A DNA stretch of 41,188 nt from an uncultured bacterium (lineage in GTDB: Bacteria; Bacillota; Clostridia; Oscillospirales; Acutalibacteraceae), in NCBI GenBank assembly GCA_905215855.1, contig CAJMRT010000013.1:1-41188 (forward strand), given 5' to 3'. Of the stretch, positions 16,110 to 23,763 are shown in pieces. Position 1 is the stretch's first letter. Every line of letters begins with the position of its first letter. The notes under the pieces are model-generated. The model saw nothing but the letters and a program-made list of their open reading frames with translations, was not told the DNA's origin and made no database searches. The position numbers and the translations under genes were made by a program.

Positions 16110-18353
16110 ATGGCGAAAAAATCTTCAAAAACTCCCCGCAAAACTTCACCGTCAAAAACTCACGGTGTAATCAACGGTGCGGGCGAAGTAGTGGAACAGC
16201 CAATCGTTTCCACTATCAGAGAGAACTATATGCCGTATGCAATGAGCGTAATTCTCTCTCGTGCAATCCCCGAAATTGACGGATTTAAGCCGTCGCACAG
16301 AAAGCTCCTCTATATGATGTACAAAATGGGACTTCTAAACGGCGGACGAACAAAATCGGCGAATATTGTCGGTGCAACAATGAAACTTAACCCTCACGGC
16401 GACTCTGCAATTTATGACACAATGGTTCGTCTTTCAAGAGGTTATGAGGCGCTTCTGCATCCGTATGTAGATTCAAAGGGTAACTTTGGTAAATTCTACA
16501 GCCGTGACATGGCGTGGGCGGCATCCCGTTATACCGAGGCAAAGCTTGACGCAATCTGCAACGAGCTGTTTCGTGATATAGACAAAGATACAGTGGATTT
16601 TGTAGATAACTACGACAGCACGATGAAAGAGCCGTCACTTTTGCCGGTTGCATTTCCGTCTGTACTTGTAAATGCAAATACAGGTATCGCCGTTGGTATG
16701 GCGTCAAATATCTGTTCCTTCAATCTGCGTGAAATCTGCGAAACAACAGCGGCACTTATCCGTGATCCCGACCACGATATAAAATCAACTCTGCCGGCTC
16801 CTGATTTTACAGGTGGTTGTCAGATTATTTATGATGAAAATGTTATCAATCAAGTCTATGAAACTGGCAGAGGAAGTATTAAACTTCGTGCAAAGTATGT
16901 CTATGACAAGTCTGCAAACTGTATAGATATTCTTTCGATTCCTTCCACAACGACCTGCGAGGTTATTATTGAAAAGGTTATCGACCTTGTAAAGCAGGGC
17001 AAAGTCAAGGAAATCTCCGATATCCGTGACGAAACAGGTATTGACGGTCTTAAAATTACAATTGACCTCAAGCGTGGTATTGACCCCGACAAGCTTATGA
17101 CAAAGCTTTACCGCTTTACAACTCTCGAAGATTCCTATGCCTGCAACTTCAATGTGCTTATTGCAGGCGTGCCGAGAGTTCTCGGTGTAAAAGCGTTGCT
17201 TGAAGAATGGATAGCTTTCAGAATTGAATGTGTCAGAAGAAGAACATACTTTGACCGCAACAAAAAAGCCGACAAACTTCACCTTTTAAGAGGTCTTGAA
17301 AAAATTCTTCTCGATATTGACAAGGCAGTAAAGATTGTCCGTGAAACCGATGAAGAATCCGAGGTTGTGCCAAACCTTATGATTGGATTTGGTATTGACG
17401 AAATACAGGCTGAATATGTTGCCGAAATAAAACTTCGTCATCTTAACCGTGAATACATTTTAAAGCGTACAAAAGACCTTGAAGACCTTGAAAAAGAGAT
17501 TGCCGAGCTTGACGAAATTTTAAAGAGCAAGGCAAGAATCAAGACAATCATTGTCAAAGAACTCAAATCAATTGCCGAGAAATACGGTCAGCCGAGAAAA
17601 AGTATCATAATCTATGACGATGTTGCAAAGTATGAGGAAGAGACAGTCGAGATTCCCGATTATCCTGTTAATCTTTTCTTTACAAAAGAGGGATATTTCA
17701 AGAAGATTACTCCGCAGTCGCTCAGAATGAGCGGTGAACAAAAGCTCAAAGACGGTGACGAAATTATTCAGGAGCTTGAGTTCACAAACAACTGCGACCT
17801 TTTGTTCTTTACAGACAAGTGTCAGGTGTATAAGGCAAAGGCTGATGATTTTGCACAGACAAAGGCAAGCGTACTCGGTGACTATGTTGCCGCAAAGCTT
17901 GGTTTTGACGAAGGCGAAAATGCTGTTAAAATGGTTGTTACAAAGGACTATAAGGGTATGCTGCTCTTTGCTTTTGAAAACGGCAAGGCGGCAAAAGTTC
18001 CGCTTGAATCCTACGCAACAAAGACTAACCGTAAAAAGCTCACGGGTGCATACTCGGACAAATCTCCGCTTGTCGGACTTCTCTATATTCCCGAGGACGA
18101 AGAGGTTCTCTTCAAGGCGTCATCGGGCAATATGCTACTCGTTCATACAGGCGCACTCACTCTCAAAACTACCCGTTCAACACAGGGTGTTGCTGTTCTC
18201 AAACCAAAGAAAGGCCACAGACTTTTCAGCATAGAACGCTACAAAGTGGGAACTTTTACAAATCCAAAGCGTTACAGAACAAGTTCACTTCCTGCAAGAG
18301 GTGCTTTGCCTGTTAATGAAGATACTCAAAACGAACAACTTTCGTTAATTTAA
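16110..18353 (+). CDS. parC: Type IIA topoisomerase subunit A (ParC-like)
   Basis: 747 residues; the DNA-cleaving subunit that pairs with the upstream gene product. The catalytic tyrosine is Tyr141 in ASRYTEAKL. The quinolone-pocket region reads NPHGDSAIYD, keeping the Ser and Asp that correspond to Ser83 and Asp87 of E. coli GyrA. A coiled-coil stretch (about 440-490) and a C-terminal blade-like region follow. I see no GyrA box (QRRGGKG-type), which favours topoisomerase IV over gyrase. RBS GGAGG precedes the ATG. No clear terminator follows in 18354-18428. Confidence 0.87.
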   Translation: MAKKSSKTPRKTSPSKTHGVINGAGEVVEQPIVSTIRENYMPYAMSVILSRAIPEIDGFKPSHRKLLYMMYKMGLLNGGRTKSANIVGATMKLNPHGDSAIYDTMVRLSRGYEALLHPYVDSKGNFGKFYSRDMAWAASRYTEAKLDAICNELFRDIDKDTVDFVDNYDSTMKEPSLLPVAFPSVLVNANTGIAVGMASNICSFNLREICETTAALIRDPDHDIKSTLPAPDFTGGCQIIYDENVINQVYETGRGSIKLRAKYVYDKSANCIDILSIPSTTTCEVIIEKVIDLVKQGKVKEISDIRDETGIDGLKITIDLKRGIDPDKLMTKLYRFTTLEDSYACNFNVLIAGVPRVLGVKALLEEWIAFRIECVRRRTYFDRNKKADKLHLLRGLEKILLDIDKAVKIVRETDEESEVVPNLMIGFGIDEIQAEYVAEIKLRHLNREYILKRTKDLEDLEKEIAELDEILKSKARIKTIIVKELKSIAEKYGQPRKSIIIYDDVAKYEEETVEIPDYPVNLFFTKEGYFKKITPQSLRMSGEQKLKDGDEIIQELEFTNNCDLLFFTDKCQVYKAKADDFAQTKASVLGDYVAAKLGFDEGENAVKMVVTKDYKGMLLFAFENGKAAKVPLESYATKTNRKKLTGAYSDKSPLVGLLYIPEDEEVLFKASSGNMLLVHTGALTLKTTRSTQGVAVLKPKKGHRLFSIERYKVGTFTNPKRYRTSSLPARGALPVNEDTQNEQLSLI

Positions 18354-18428
18354 TTTTGACGAAAACAGTTTTTTAGAATTCTGAGTGTAATAACCGTAAA
18401 AAAATAAATAAAAAATTTGTAATATCTC

Positions 18429-18457
18429 TTGAAAATGTTGCATTTCTATGGTATTAT
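18429..18457 (+). promoter_or_regulatory. Promoter of secG
   Basis: TTGAAA (18429-18434), a 17-base spacer ending in TGG (an extended -10 element) and TATTAT (18452-18457). Confidence 0.7.
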
Positions 18458-18519
18458 AAAACAGTTATTAAAGCAGAATTTGTTTTATTCGTATTTATTA
18501 AAATGAAAGGAAGATAAAA

Positions 18520-18771
18520 ATGAGCATTTGGGGCATTATTTTAGGCGTATTGCTCGCAATCGTATCTGTTGCTATTATCGTTGTAATTATCCTTCAGGAG
18601 GGTAATCAGCAGGGTATCGGTGCCGTAACAGGTGTTGCTGACTCTTATTTCTCAAAGAATAAGGCTCGTTCAATTGATGCGTTCCTCTCACGCTGGACAA
18701 AAGTATTTGCTGCTGTATTTGTAATTTTTGTAATTGCACTTAATGTGCTTTCAAAATTCGGTGTACTGTAA
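18520..18771 (+). CDS. secG: Preprotein translocase subunit SecG
   Basis: SecG is a small accessory subunit of the SecYEG channel. The 83 residues have two membrane spans (about 4-24 and 60-80) linked by the characteristic LLQEGNQQG-type loop (here ILQEGNQQGIGAVTG) and a short basic segment. RBS GAAAGGAAG precedes the ATG. It has its own promoter and a strong terminator, so it is probably monocistronic. Confidence 0.93.
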   Translation: MSIWGIILGVLLAIVSVAIIVVIILQEGNQQGIGAVTGVADSYFSKNKARSIDAFLSRWTKVFAAVFVIFVIALNVLSKFGVL

Positions 18772-18801
18772 GCATATAAACTGAATAATCAGCATAAAAT
18801 T

Positions 18802-18835
18802 AACCGTCGGATAGTCCGACGGTTTTATTTTTTTT
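18802..18835 (+). terminator. Intrinsic terminator of secG
   Basis: AACCGTCGGA and TCCGACGGTT form a 10-bp stem with a 3-base loop, followed by TTATTTTTTTT. Confidence 0.93.
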
Positions 18836-18852
18836 ATGTGGAGTTGTTTAAA

Positions 18853-19113
18853 ATGCCGTGGTGGGGAATATGTCTGATTATCTTTTCAACCTTCTTGATT
18901 TTTGCTGTACTGCATTATTTTGGAAGAAACAAGCATCCGTTCAAACGCTCATTGCTTTCTATGGTAATAGGAGTGTTGACTCTTTTTGCCGTAAATCTGA
19001 CAGGAACTTTTACAGGTGTAACTTTGCCGATAAGCACTCTGTCACTTTTAGTTTCTGCAATAGGCGGAATCCCCGGAGTGACGCTTATGCTTGGCCTTAA
19101 TCTATTTTTCTGA
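18853..19113 (+). CDS. BofA-family (pro-sigma-K processing inhibitor) membrane protein
   Basis: 86 residues from ATG 18853, with GGAG nine bases upstream; an in-frame GTG at 18838 would add five residues. Three hydrophobic segments and the ending AIGGIPGVTLMLGLNLFF match the BofA family, where a GxPGV...LN ending is typical. In Bacillus, BofA inhibits the SpoIVFB protease that activates sigma-K in the mother cell. Many anaerobic spore formers carry the family, and its role there is less certain. The gene begins right after the secG terminator. Confidence 0.75.
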   Translation: MPWWGICLIIFSTFLIFAVLHYFGRNKHPFKRSLLSMVIGVLTLFAVNLTGTFTGVTLPISTLSLLVSAIGGIPGVTLMLGLNLFF

Positions 19114-19125
19114 ATAAATATAAAA

Positions 19126-19146
19126 GGGCAGTCAAAAAGACCGCCC
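19126..19146. terminator. Convergent terminator, stronger on the minus strand
   Basis: GGGCAGTC and GACCGCCC pair with one mismatch around AAAAA. Read on the minus strand the stem is followed by TTTTATATTT, so it chiefly ends the DUF4364 transcript. Confidence 0.6.
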
Positions 19147-19166
19147 AAATTTGTTTGTATGAAATT

Positions 19167-19763
19167 TTATACAATGCCGTAAAGTTCTTCAAGAGCATCG
19201 CCGACAGTTTCTTTGTCCTTTGTCAAAAGGGCAAGCATAACCTTGTACGCTTTATTTGGATTATCAAGAAAATTCTTCTTTAAAATAAGCGCTTGTTCCA
19301 TTTCGGGAGCATAGATGTTAAGCTTCATAAGATCCATATCGCCGCCTGATACGGAACATTCAACCGTAAAACCGTTATCATTCTTGGAAATATTAACTCT
19401 GTTTTCTATTTCTTTTTTCTTTTCTGCAAGCAGCTTGACCGCACACGCATACGCTTTTTCTTTAATGGTATAGGCAACAGTACTGTCAAGCTGTTTTGCA
19501 ATTTCAGCGCCTTTTTCCGTGAGAGAATATGTTTTATGTTCATCGTCGGCAGGAATAAGATTTCCGTTCATTACAAGATCGTCAAATGCCGAACTTGTTT
19601 CAAAATAATTCGCAAGACCTTGTTTTAAAATCGCCTGAATGATGATTCCTTTATCCATATTTTCTTTTACGGAATTATATAAATAACATATCAAAGTTTT
19701 AATTTCATTTTTGCTTCTCATTCCGCCAAGGTTTATACCCTCGTCAAATGTATCGAAAGCCAT
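19167..19763 (-). CDS. DUF4364 family protein
   Basis: 198 residues. The N-terminus EGINLGGMRSKNEIKTLICYLYN followed by ANYFETSSAFDDLV matches the DUF4364 family, which has a winged-helix-like N-terminal half and may be a transcriptional regulator. SLTEKGAEIAKQL resembles a wing and recognition region. The C-terminal half alternates strands and helices. The ATG at 19763 (MAFDTF) has AGGTGA upstream and is preferred over the longer frame. It has its own promoter, described below, embedded in a palindrome. The function is unknown. Confidence 0.8.
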   Translation of the reverse strand: MAFDTFDEGINLGGMRSKNEIKTLICYLYNSVKENMDKGIIIQAILKQGLANYFETSSAFDDLVMNGNLIPADDEHKTYSLTEKGAEIAKQLDSTVAYTIKEKAYACAVKLLAEKKKEIENRVNISKNDNGFTVECSVSGGDMDLMKLNIYAPEMEQALILKKNFLDNPNKAYKVMLALLTKDKETVGDALEELYGIV

Positions 19764-19843
19764 AAAATCACCTGCTTTTGCTGATAGATTCATAACAACA
19801 GTGTAATTTGCTTTAAAATCAGTTCAAATTACTTACTACATAA

Positions 19844-19882
19844 ATTATAGCACAACATCCTCATAAAAGCAAAGATGTTGTG
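19844..19882 (-). promoter_or_regulatory. Promoter of the DUF4364 gene with embedded palindrome
   Basis: On the minus strand, TTGCTT (19872-19867), a 17-base spacer and TATAAT (19849-19844). The palindrome CACAACATC/GATGTTGTG (arms 19882-19874 and 19859-19851) covers the -35 and most of the spacer. It may be an operator, or a weak terminator for the upstream Rrf2-family gene. Confidence 0.55.
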
Positions 19883-19894
19883 TGTTTTATTTTA

Positions 19895-20302
19895 TTAAGT
19901 ATTTTTAAGCAAATCTGCAAGGGTTACACCGTCAAGATAATTATTTATAAGGCTATCAAGTTGTTGCCAAATAGGGTGTGACGGACACGATTCCATATGA
20001 TTACAGTGCTCGTGAGTTTTTGAAGTGCAGGGAACAGATGCAAGGTCCCCTTCTGTAAGCCGAAGAATTTCACCGAGTGAATAATCTTTGGGTTCTTTGG
20101 TCAACTTATAGCCGCCGCCCTTTCCTTTTACGCCCTCAAGCAGATTGCGGTCAACAAGGGTTTTGAGTATGCCTTCCATATATTTTTTGGAAATATTCTG
20201 TCTTTCGGCAATTTCTTTGAGCGGAATATATCTGTTCTGCCCGTTTTTTGCCAGATCGACAAGCACATACAGCGTGTAACGACCTTTACTTGAAATCAGC
20301 AT
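19895..20302 (-). CDS. Rrf2-family (IscR-like) regulator of the suf operon
   Basis: 135 residues. A winged helix-turn-helix N-terminus (SSKGRYTLYVLVDLA, LKEIAERQNISKKYMEGILKTL) is followed by three cysteines, Cys92, Cys100 and Cys106, in the region where IscR binds a [2Fe-2S] cluster (E. coli IscR uses Cys92, Cys98 and Cys104). It probably senses Fe-S status and represses the divergent sufCBDSU operon. The ATG at 20302 has AAGGGG upstream; a longer frame exists but covers the leader hairpin. CymR- or NsrR-like alternatives are possible, but the suf neighbourhood favours Fe-S control. Confidence 0.88.
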   Translation of the reverse strand: MLISSKGRYTLYVLVDLAKNGQNRYIPLKEIAERQNISKKYMEGILKTLVDRNLLEGVKGKGGGYKLTKEPKDYSLGEILRLTEGDLASVPCTSKTHEHCNHMESCPSHPIWQQLDSLINNYLDGVTLADLLKNT

Positions 20303-20322
20303 AAAATTATCCCCTTTTGGCA

Positions 20323-20345
20323 AGGCTTGCATATTTTGCAAGCCT
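20323..20345 (-). repeat. Hairpin in the leader of the Rrf2-family gene
   Basis: AGGCTTGCA and TGCAAGCCT form a perfect 9-bp stem around a 5-base loop, between the predicted transcription start (about 20358) and the RBS. It could stabilise the mRNA or serve as a protein-binding site. Confidence 0.6.
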
Positions 20346-20364
20346 GTTTTGCTTATATACCTTG

Positions 20365-20393
20365 ATTATATACAAAAAACGATAAAAATGCAA
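20365..20393 (-). promoter_or_regulatory. Promoter of the Rrf2-family gene
   Basis: On the minus strand, TTGCAT (20393-20388), a 17-base spacer and TATAAT (20370-20365). Confidence 0.7.
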
Positions 20394-20396
20394 TAC

Positions 20397-20432
20397 CAAC
20401 CCATTGACAAAATGGGTTGAAAAGGTTATATT
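20397..20432 (+). promoter_or_regulatory. suf operon promoter with overlapping palindromic operator
   Basis: TTGACA (20404-20409), a 17-base spacer and TATATT (20427-20432). The perfect palindrome CAACCCATT/AATGGGTTG (20397-20405 and 20411-20419) covers the -35 and is a good candidate site for the divergent Rrf2-family regulator. A third GGGTTG occurs at 20454-20459. Confidence 0.75.
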
Positions 20433-20485
20433 TTAATTATCCACTCTTTTGGTGGGTTGATAATATAACAAGGTGGGATTATGAA

Positions 20486-21247
20486 ATGGCAGACAAATTA
20501 CTTGATGTAAACGGTTTGACTGTAAGTGTAGAGGAAAAGGAAATTCTGCACGATATAAATCTTAGTATAAACAAAGGTGAAACGCATGTGCTTATGGGAC
20601 CTAACGGTGCAGGCAAGTCAACGCTCGGATTTGCACTTATGGGCAGTCCTAAATATACGCTTAATTCAGGCGAAATACTTTTTAACGGAAAAAACATTAA
20701 CGATGAAACACCCGATAAAAGGTCAAAGGACGGAATTTTTCTTTCATTCCAAAGTCCTCTTGAAGTTCCGGGGCTTTCACTTTCATCATTCATCCGTAAC
20801 GCTCTTGAAAAGAACCGTGGCAAAAGAATCCGCCTTTGGGACTTTAAAAAAGAACTCAGACAGGCAATGGAGCTTTTGCAGATGGATCCGTCATATTCCG
20901 AGCGTGATCTAAATGTAGGCTTTTCGGGCGGAGAAAAGAAAAAAGCAGAAATTTTGCAGATGCTTTTACTCAATCCAAAGCTTGCAATTCTTGACGAAAC
21001 AGACTCTGGTCTTGATGTTGATGCGGTTCGCACAGTTTCAAAGGGTGTTGAACATTATCGGAAAAACCGTGACGGTGCATTGCTCATCATCACACACAGC
21101 ACAGGTATTCTCGAATCTCTCAAAGTTGATTATACCCATATTATGGTAAACGGCCATATAGTTAAAACAGGCGATGCATCGTTGATTGATGAAATCAATG
21201 AACACGGTTTTGAGAAGTATCTTGAACTTTATGCAGAAAAGTTCTGA
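20486..21247 (+). CDS. sufC: Fe-S cluster assembly ATPase SufC
   Basis: SufC is the ABC-type ATPase of the SufBCD scaffold that assembles Fe-S clusters. The 253 residues show Walker A (GPNGAGKST), a Q-loop (LSFQSPLEVPGL), the signature (VGFSGGEKKKAEILQ), Walker B (LAILDETDSGLD) and a late switch histidine (ITHST). The ATG at 20486 has AGGTGGG eight bases upstream; an ATG at 20481 is out of frame. First gene of the suf operon; sufB starts 13 bases after it. Confidence 0.96.
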   Translation: MADKLLDVNGLTVSVEEKEILHDINLSINKGETHVLMGPNGAGKSTLGFALMGSPKYTLNSGEILFNGKNINDETPDKRSKDGIFLSFQSPLEVPGLSLSSFIRNALEKNRGKRIRLWDFKKELRQAMELLQMDPSYSERDLNVGFSGGEKKKAEILQMLLLNPKLAILDETDSGLDVDAVRTVSKGVEHYRKNRDGALLIITHSTGILESLKVDYTHIMVNGHIVKTGDASLIDEINEHGFEKYLELYAEKF

Positions 21248-21260
21248 CGGAGGTATTAAG

Positions 21261-22667
21261 ATGAAAGAAAGAACATATGTCGATGACGTTGACAGAAGTG
21301 TCTACGATATCAAAGACGAAGAAAATGATGCCTACCGCATCAAATCAGGTCTTGATGCCTCAATTGTTGAAAAAATTTCAAAAAAAAAGAACGATCCCGT
21401 GTGGATGCAGAATTTCCGTTTGCAGTCACTTCAAATTTATAATGAACTCAAAGTTCCAAACTGGGGACCGCCTATTGACGGACTTAATATGGACAACATT
21501 GCAACCTATGTTCGTCCAAACACAAGAATGACCGCAAAATGGTCTGAAGTTCCCGAAGATATCAAGAATACATTTGAAAGGCTCGGTATTCCTCAGGCAG
21601 AGAGAAAGTCTCTTGCAGGTGTCGGAGCGCAGTATGATTCCGAGCTTGTGTACCACAATGTTCGTGAAGAGGTTGCCTCACAGGGCGTAGTATATACCGA
21701 TATGGAGAGTGCGTTAAAGGGCGAATATGCCGACATGGTAAAAAAATATTTTATGAAACTTGTCCGTCCGAATGATCACAAATTTGCCGCACTTCACGGT
21801 GCAGTATGGTCAGGAGGTTCGTTTGTGTATGTTCCGCCGGGAGTATCGGTAGAAATTCCGTTGCAGTCATATTTCAGGCTTAACGCACCGGGTGCAGGTC
21901 AGTTTGAACACACGCTCATTATCGTTGACGAGGGTGCAGATTTGCATTTTATAGAGGGTTGTTCTGCTCCAAAATATAACATAGCAAATCTTCACGCAGG
22001 CTGTGTTGAGCTTTTTGTAAAGAAAAATGCAAGGCTCAGATATTCAACAATCGAAAACTGGTCAAAAAATATGTACAACCTTAACACCAAAAGAGCGCTC
22101 GTTGAAGATGGCGGTACTATGGAATGGGTATCGGGTTCATTCGGTTCTCATGTGTCGTATCTTTATCCGATGACAATTTTAAAAGGCGACCGTTCAAGAA
22201 TGGAATTTACGGGCATTACATTTGCAGGCAAGGGTCAGAACCTTGATACAGGCGCAAAGGTAGTTCATATCGGAAAAGAAACATCTTCGTTTATGAACAC
22301 AAGGTCAATTTCAAAAGACGGCGGTATCAGCACATTCAGAAGCTCCGTTGTTGTAAACAAATCTGCCGAAAATGCAAAATCTGCCGTTTCATGTCAGTCA
22401 CTTATGCTTGATTCAAAGTCACGCTCAGATACTATTCCTGTAATGGATATCAGAACTCCGCACGCAGATATCGGTCACGAGGCGAAAATAGGCAGAATCA
22501 GCGATGAGGCTGTATTCTACCTCATGTCAAGAGGTCTTAGTGAAGAGGATGCAAGGGCGATGATAGTCAGCGGTTTTGCAGACAATGTGTCAAAGGAACT
22601 TCCGCTTGAATATGCGGTTGAAATGAACAATCTCATTCAGCTTGAGATGAAGGGCAGTATCGGATAA
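21261..22667 (+). CDS. sufB: Fe-S cluster scaffold SufB
   Basis: 468 residues, the normal SufB length. SufB is the main scaffold subunit that binds the nascent cluster. Recognisable stretches are VRPNTRMTAKWSEVP, HGAVWSGGSFVYVPPGV, FEHTLIIVDEGADLHFIEGCSAP, and the C-terminal DIRTPHADIGHEAKIGRISDEAVFYLMSRGLSEEDA. RBS ACGGAGG precedes the ATG at 21261. Ten bases separate it from sufD. Confidence 0.96.
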   Translation: MKERTYVDDVDRSVYDIKDEENDAYRIKSGLDASIVEKISKKKNDPVWMQNFRLQSLQIYNELKVPNWGPPIDGLNMDNIATYVRPNTRMTAKWSEVPEDIKNTFERLGIPQAERKSLAGVGAQYDSELVYHNVREEVASQGVVYTDMESALKGEYADMVKKYFMKLVRPNDHKFAALHGAVWSGGSFVYVPPGVSVEIPLQSYFRLNAPGAGQFEHTLIIVDEGADLHFIEGCSAPKYNIANLHAGCVELFVKKNARLRYSTIENWSKNMYNLNTKRALVEDGGTMEWVSGSFGSHVSYLYPMTILKGDRSRMEFTGITFAGKGQNLDTGAKVVHIGKETSSFMNTRSISKDGGISTFRSSVVVNKSAENAKSAVSCQSLMLDSKSRSDTIPVMDIRTPHADIGHEAKIGRISDEAVFYLMSRGLSEEDARAMIVSGFADNVSKELPLEYAVEMNNLIQLEMKGSIG

Positions 22668-22677
22668 GGAGGACATT

Positions 22678-23763
22678 ATGGTTGATAATAAAGACTTAAC
22701 AGTGAACTTTCTTCCGTCACCCACTTGGAACCGATTGGGAGTGAATCGGGCGAAAATCCGAAATATTCCCGTTGACGGTTGGAACAGTATTCCTGTTCAA
22801 AAAGAAATAATCGAAAAATATACAAATATTTCAGATTCAAAAATCCGGGATTCATTTGCAAATATTCAGACAGGTATGGGCGAGGAGATTGACGAAATCT
22901 CAAAAATATCACAGTCTGAAAAAATCAGAATATCGGCTGATAAAACAAAAAGCGAAAAGCTGTTTTTTAATTGCAAAAACGGTGAAAACGCTTTTGCAGA
23001 TGTAGAACTTTACGCTCCCGAAAACACAGAACTTACCGTGTTTATGACAATGCAGTCAGCGTGGAATGCAAACGGTATTTGTGCCGTAAGAACGAAATTT
23101 AAAGCTGAAAAAGGCGCAGAAATCAGACTCGTACAGCTTAATCTCCTTTCGCAAAATTTCCGCTTTATAAACGATGTCGGTGCAGAATGTGAAGATAATG
23201 CAGCCGCAGAGATATTACAGCTTTTTATCGGCGGAAATGAAACCTATACAGGCACAAAGACAACGCTTTTGGGCAGGCAGAGCAAGCTTGACCTCAATGT
23301 CGGCTACTATTGCAAGGACGAGCAGTTGCTTGATATGAACTATGTTGCCGAGCATATCGGCAAAAAGACCGTTAGCTCAATGAATGTCGGTGGTGTTTTG
23401 AGAGATAAAGCACATAAATTATTCCGTGGTACAATTGATTTCCCACTCGGCTCATCGGGTGCAAAAGGTGACGAGAACGAAGATGTTCTCATTTTAGGCG
23501 AAGATGTCATCAATCAGACTGTACCGCTCATTCTTTGTGCGGAAGAGGATGTTGAGGGCAACCACGGTGCGTCAATCGGCAGACCGTCCGATGATGTGCT
23601 TTTCTATCTTGCAAGCAGAGGTCTTGACGAGGAAGAGGCTTGTAACCTTATGGCTCGTGCAAAGCTTGACGCTTTATGCTCAAAAATCGGTGATGAGGAG
23701 CTTGAAACGCTTGCAAAATCCTGTCTGGAGGAGGTTACAGGCTATGCAAATGAAAAATTTTAA
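22678..23763 (+). CDS. sufD: SufD-type scaffold protein
   Basis: 361 residues with the SufB/SufD beta-helix fold; it pairs with SufB. The C-terminal block is typical (NQTVPLILCAEEDVEGNHGASIGRPSDDVLFYLASRGLDEEEA), with the GNHGASIGR histidine. The N-terminal third is lineage-specific, with a PSPTWNRLGVNR motif common in clostridial SufD. RBS AAGGAGG precedes the ATG. Its 3' end overlaps the start of sufS by 20 bases. Confidence 0.93.
   Translation: MVDNKDLTVNFLPSPTWNRLGVNRAKIRNIPVDGWNSIPVQKEIIEKYTNISDSKIRDSFANIQTGMGEEIDEISKISQSEKIRISADKTKSEKLFFNCKNGENAFADVELYAPENTELTVFMTMQSAWNANGICAVRTKFKAEKGAEIRLVQLNLLSQNFRFINDVGAECEDNAAAEILQLFIGGNETYTGTKTTLLGRQSKLDLNVGYYCKDEQLLDMNYVAEHIGKKTVSSMNVGGVLRDKAHKLFRGTIDFPLGSSGAKGDENEDVLILGEDVINQTVPLILCAEEDVEGNHGASIGRPSDDVLFYLASRGLDEEEACNLMARAKLDALCSKIGDEELETLAKSCLEEVTGYANEKF

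Noticed and set aside
14108..18353. gyrB and gyrA
   Set aside because: No GyrA box is visible and the motifs diverge from gyrase; ParE/ParC-like is safer.
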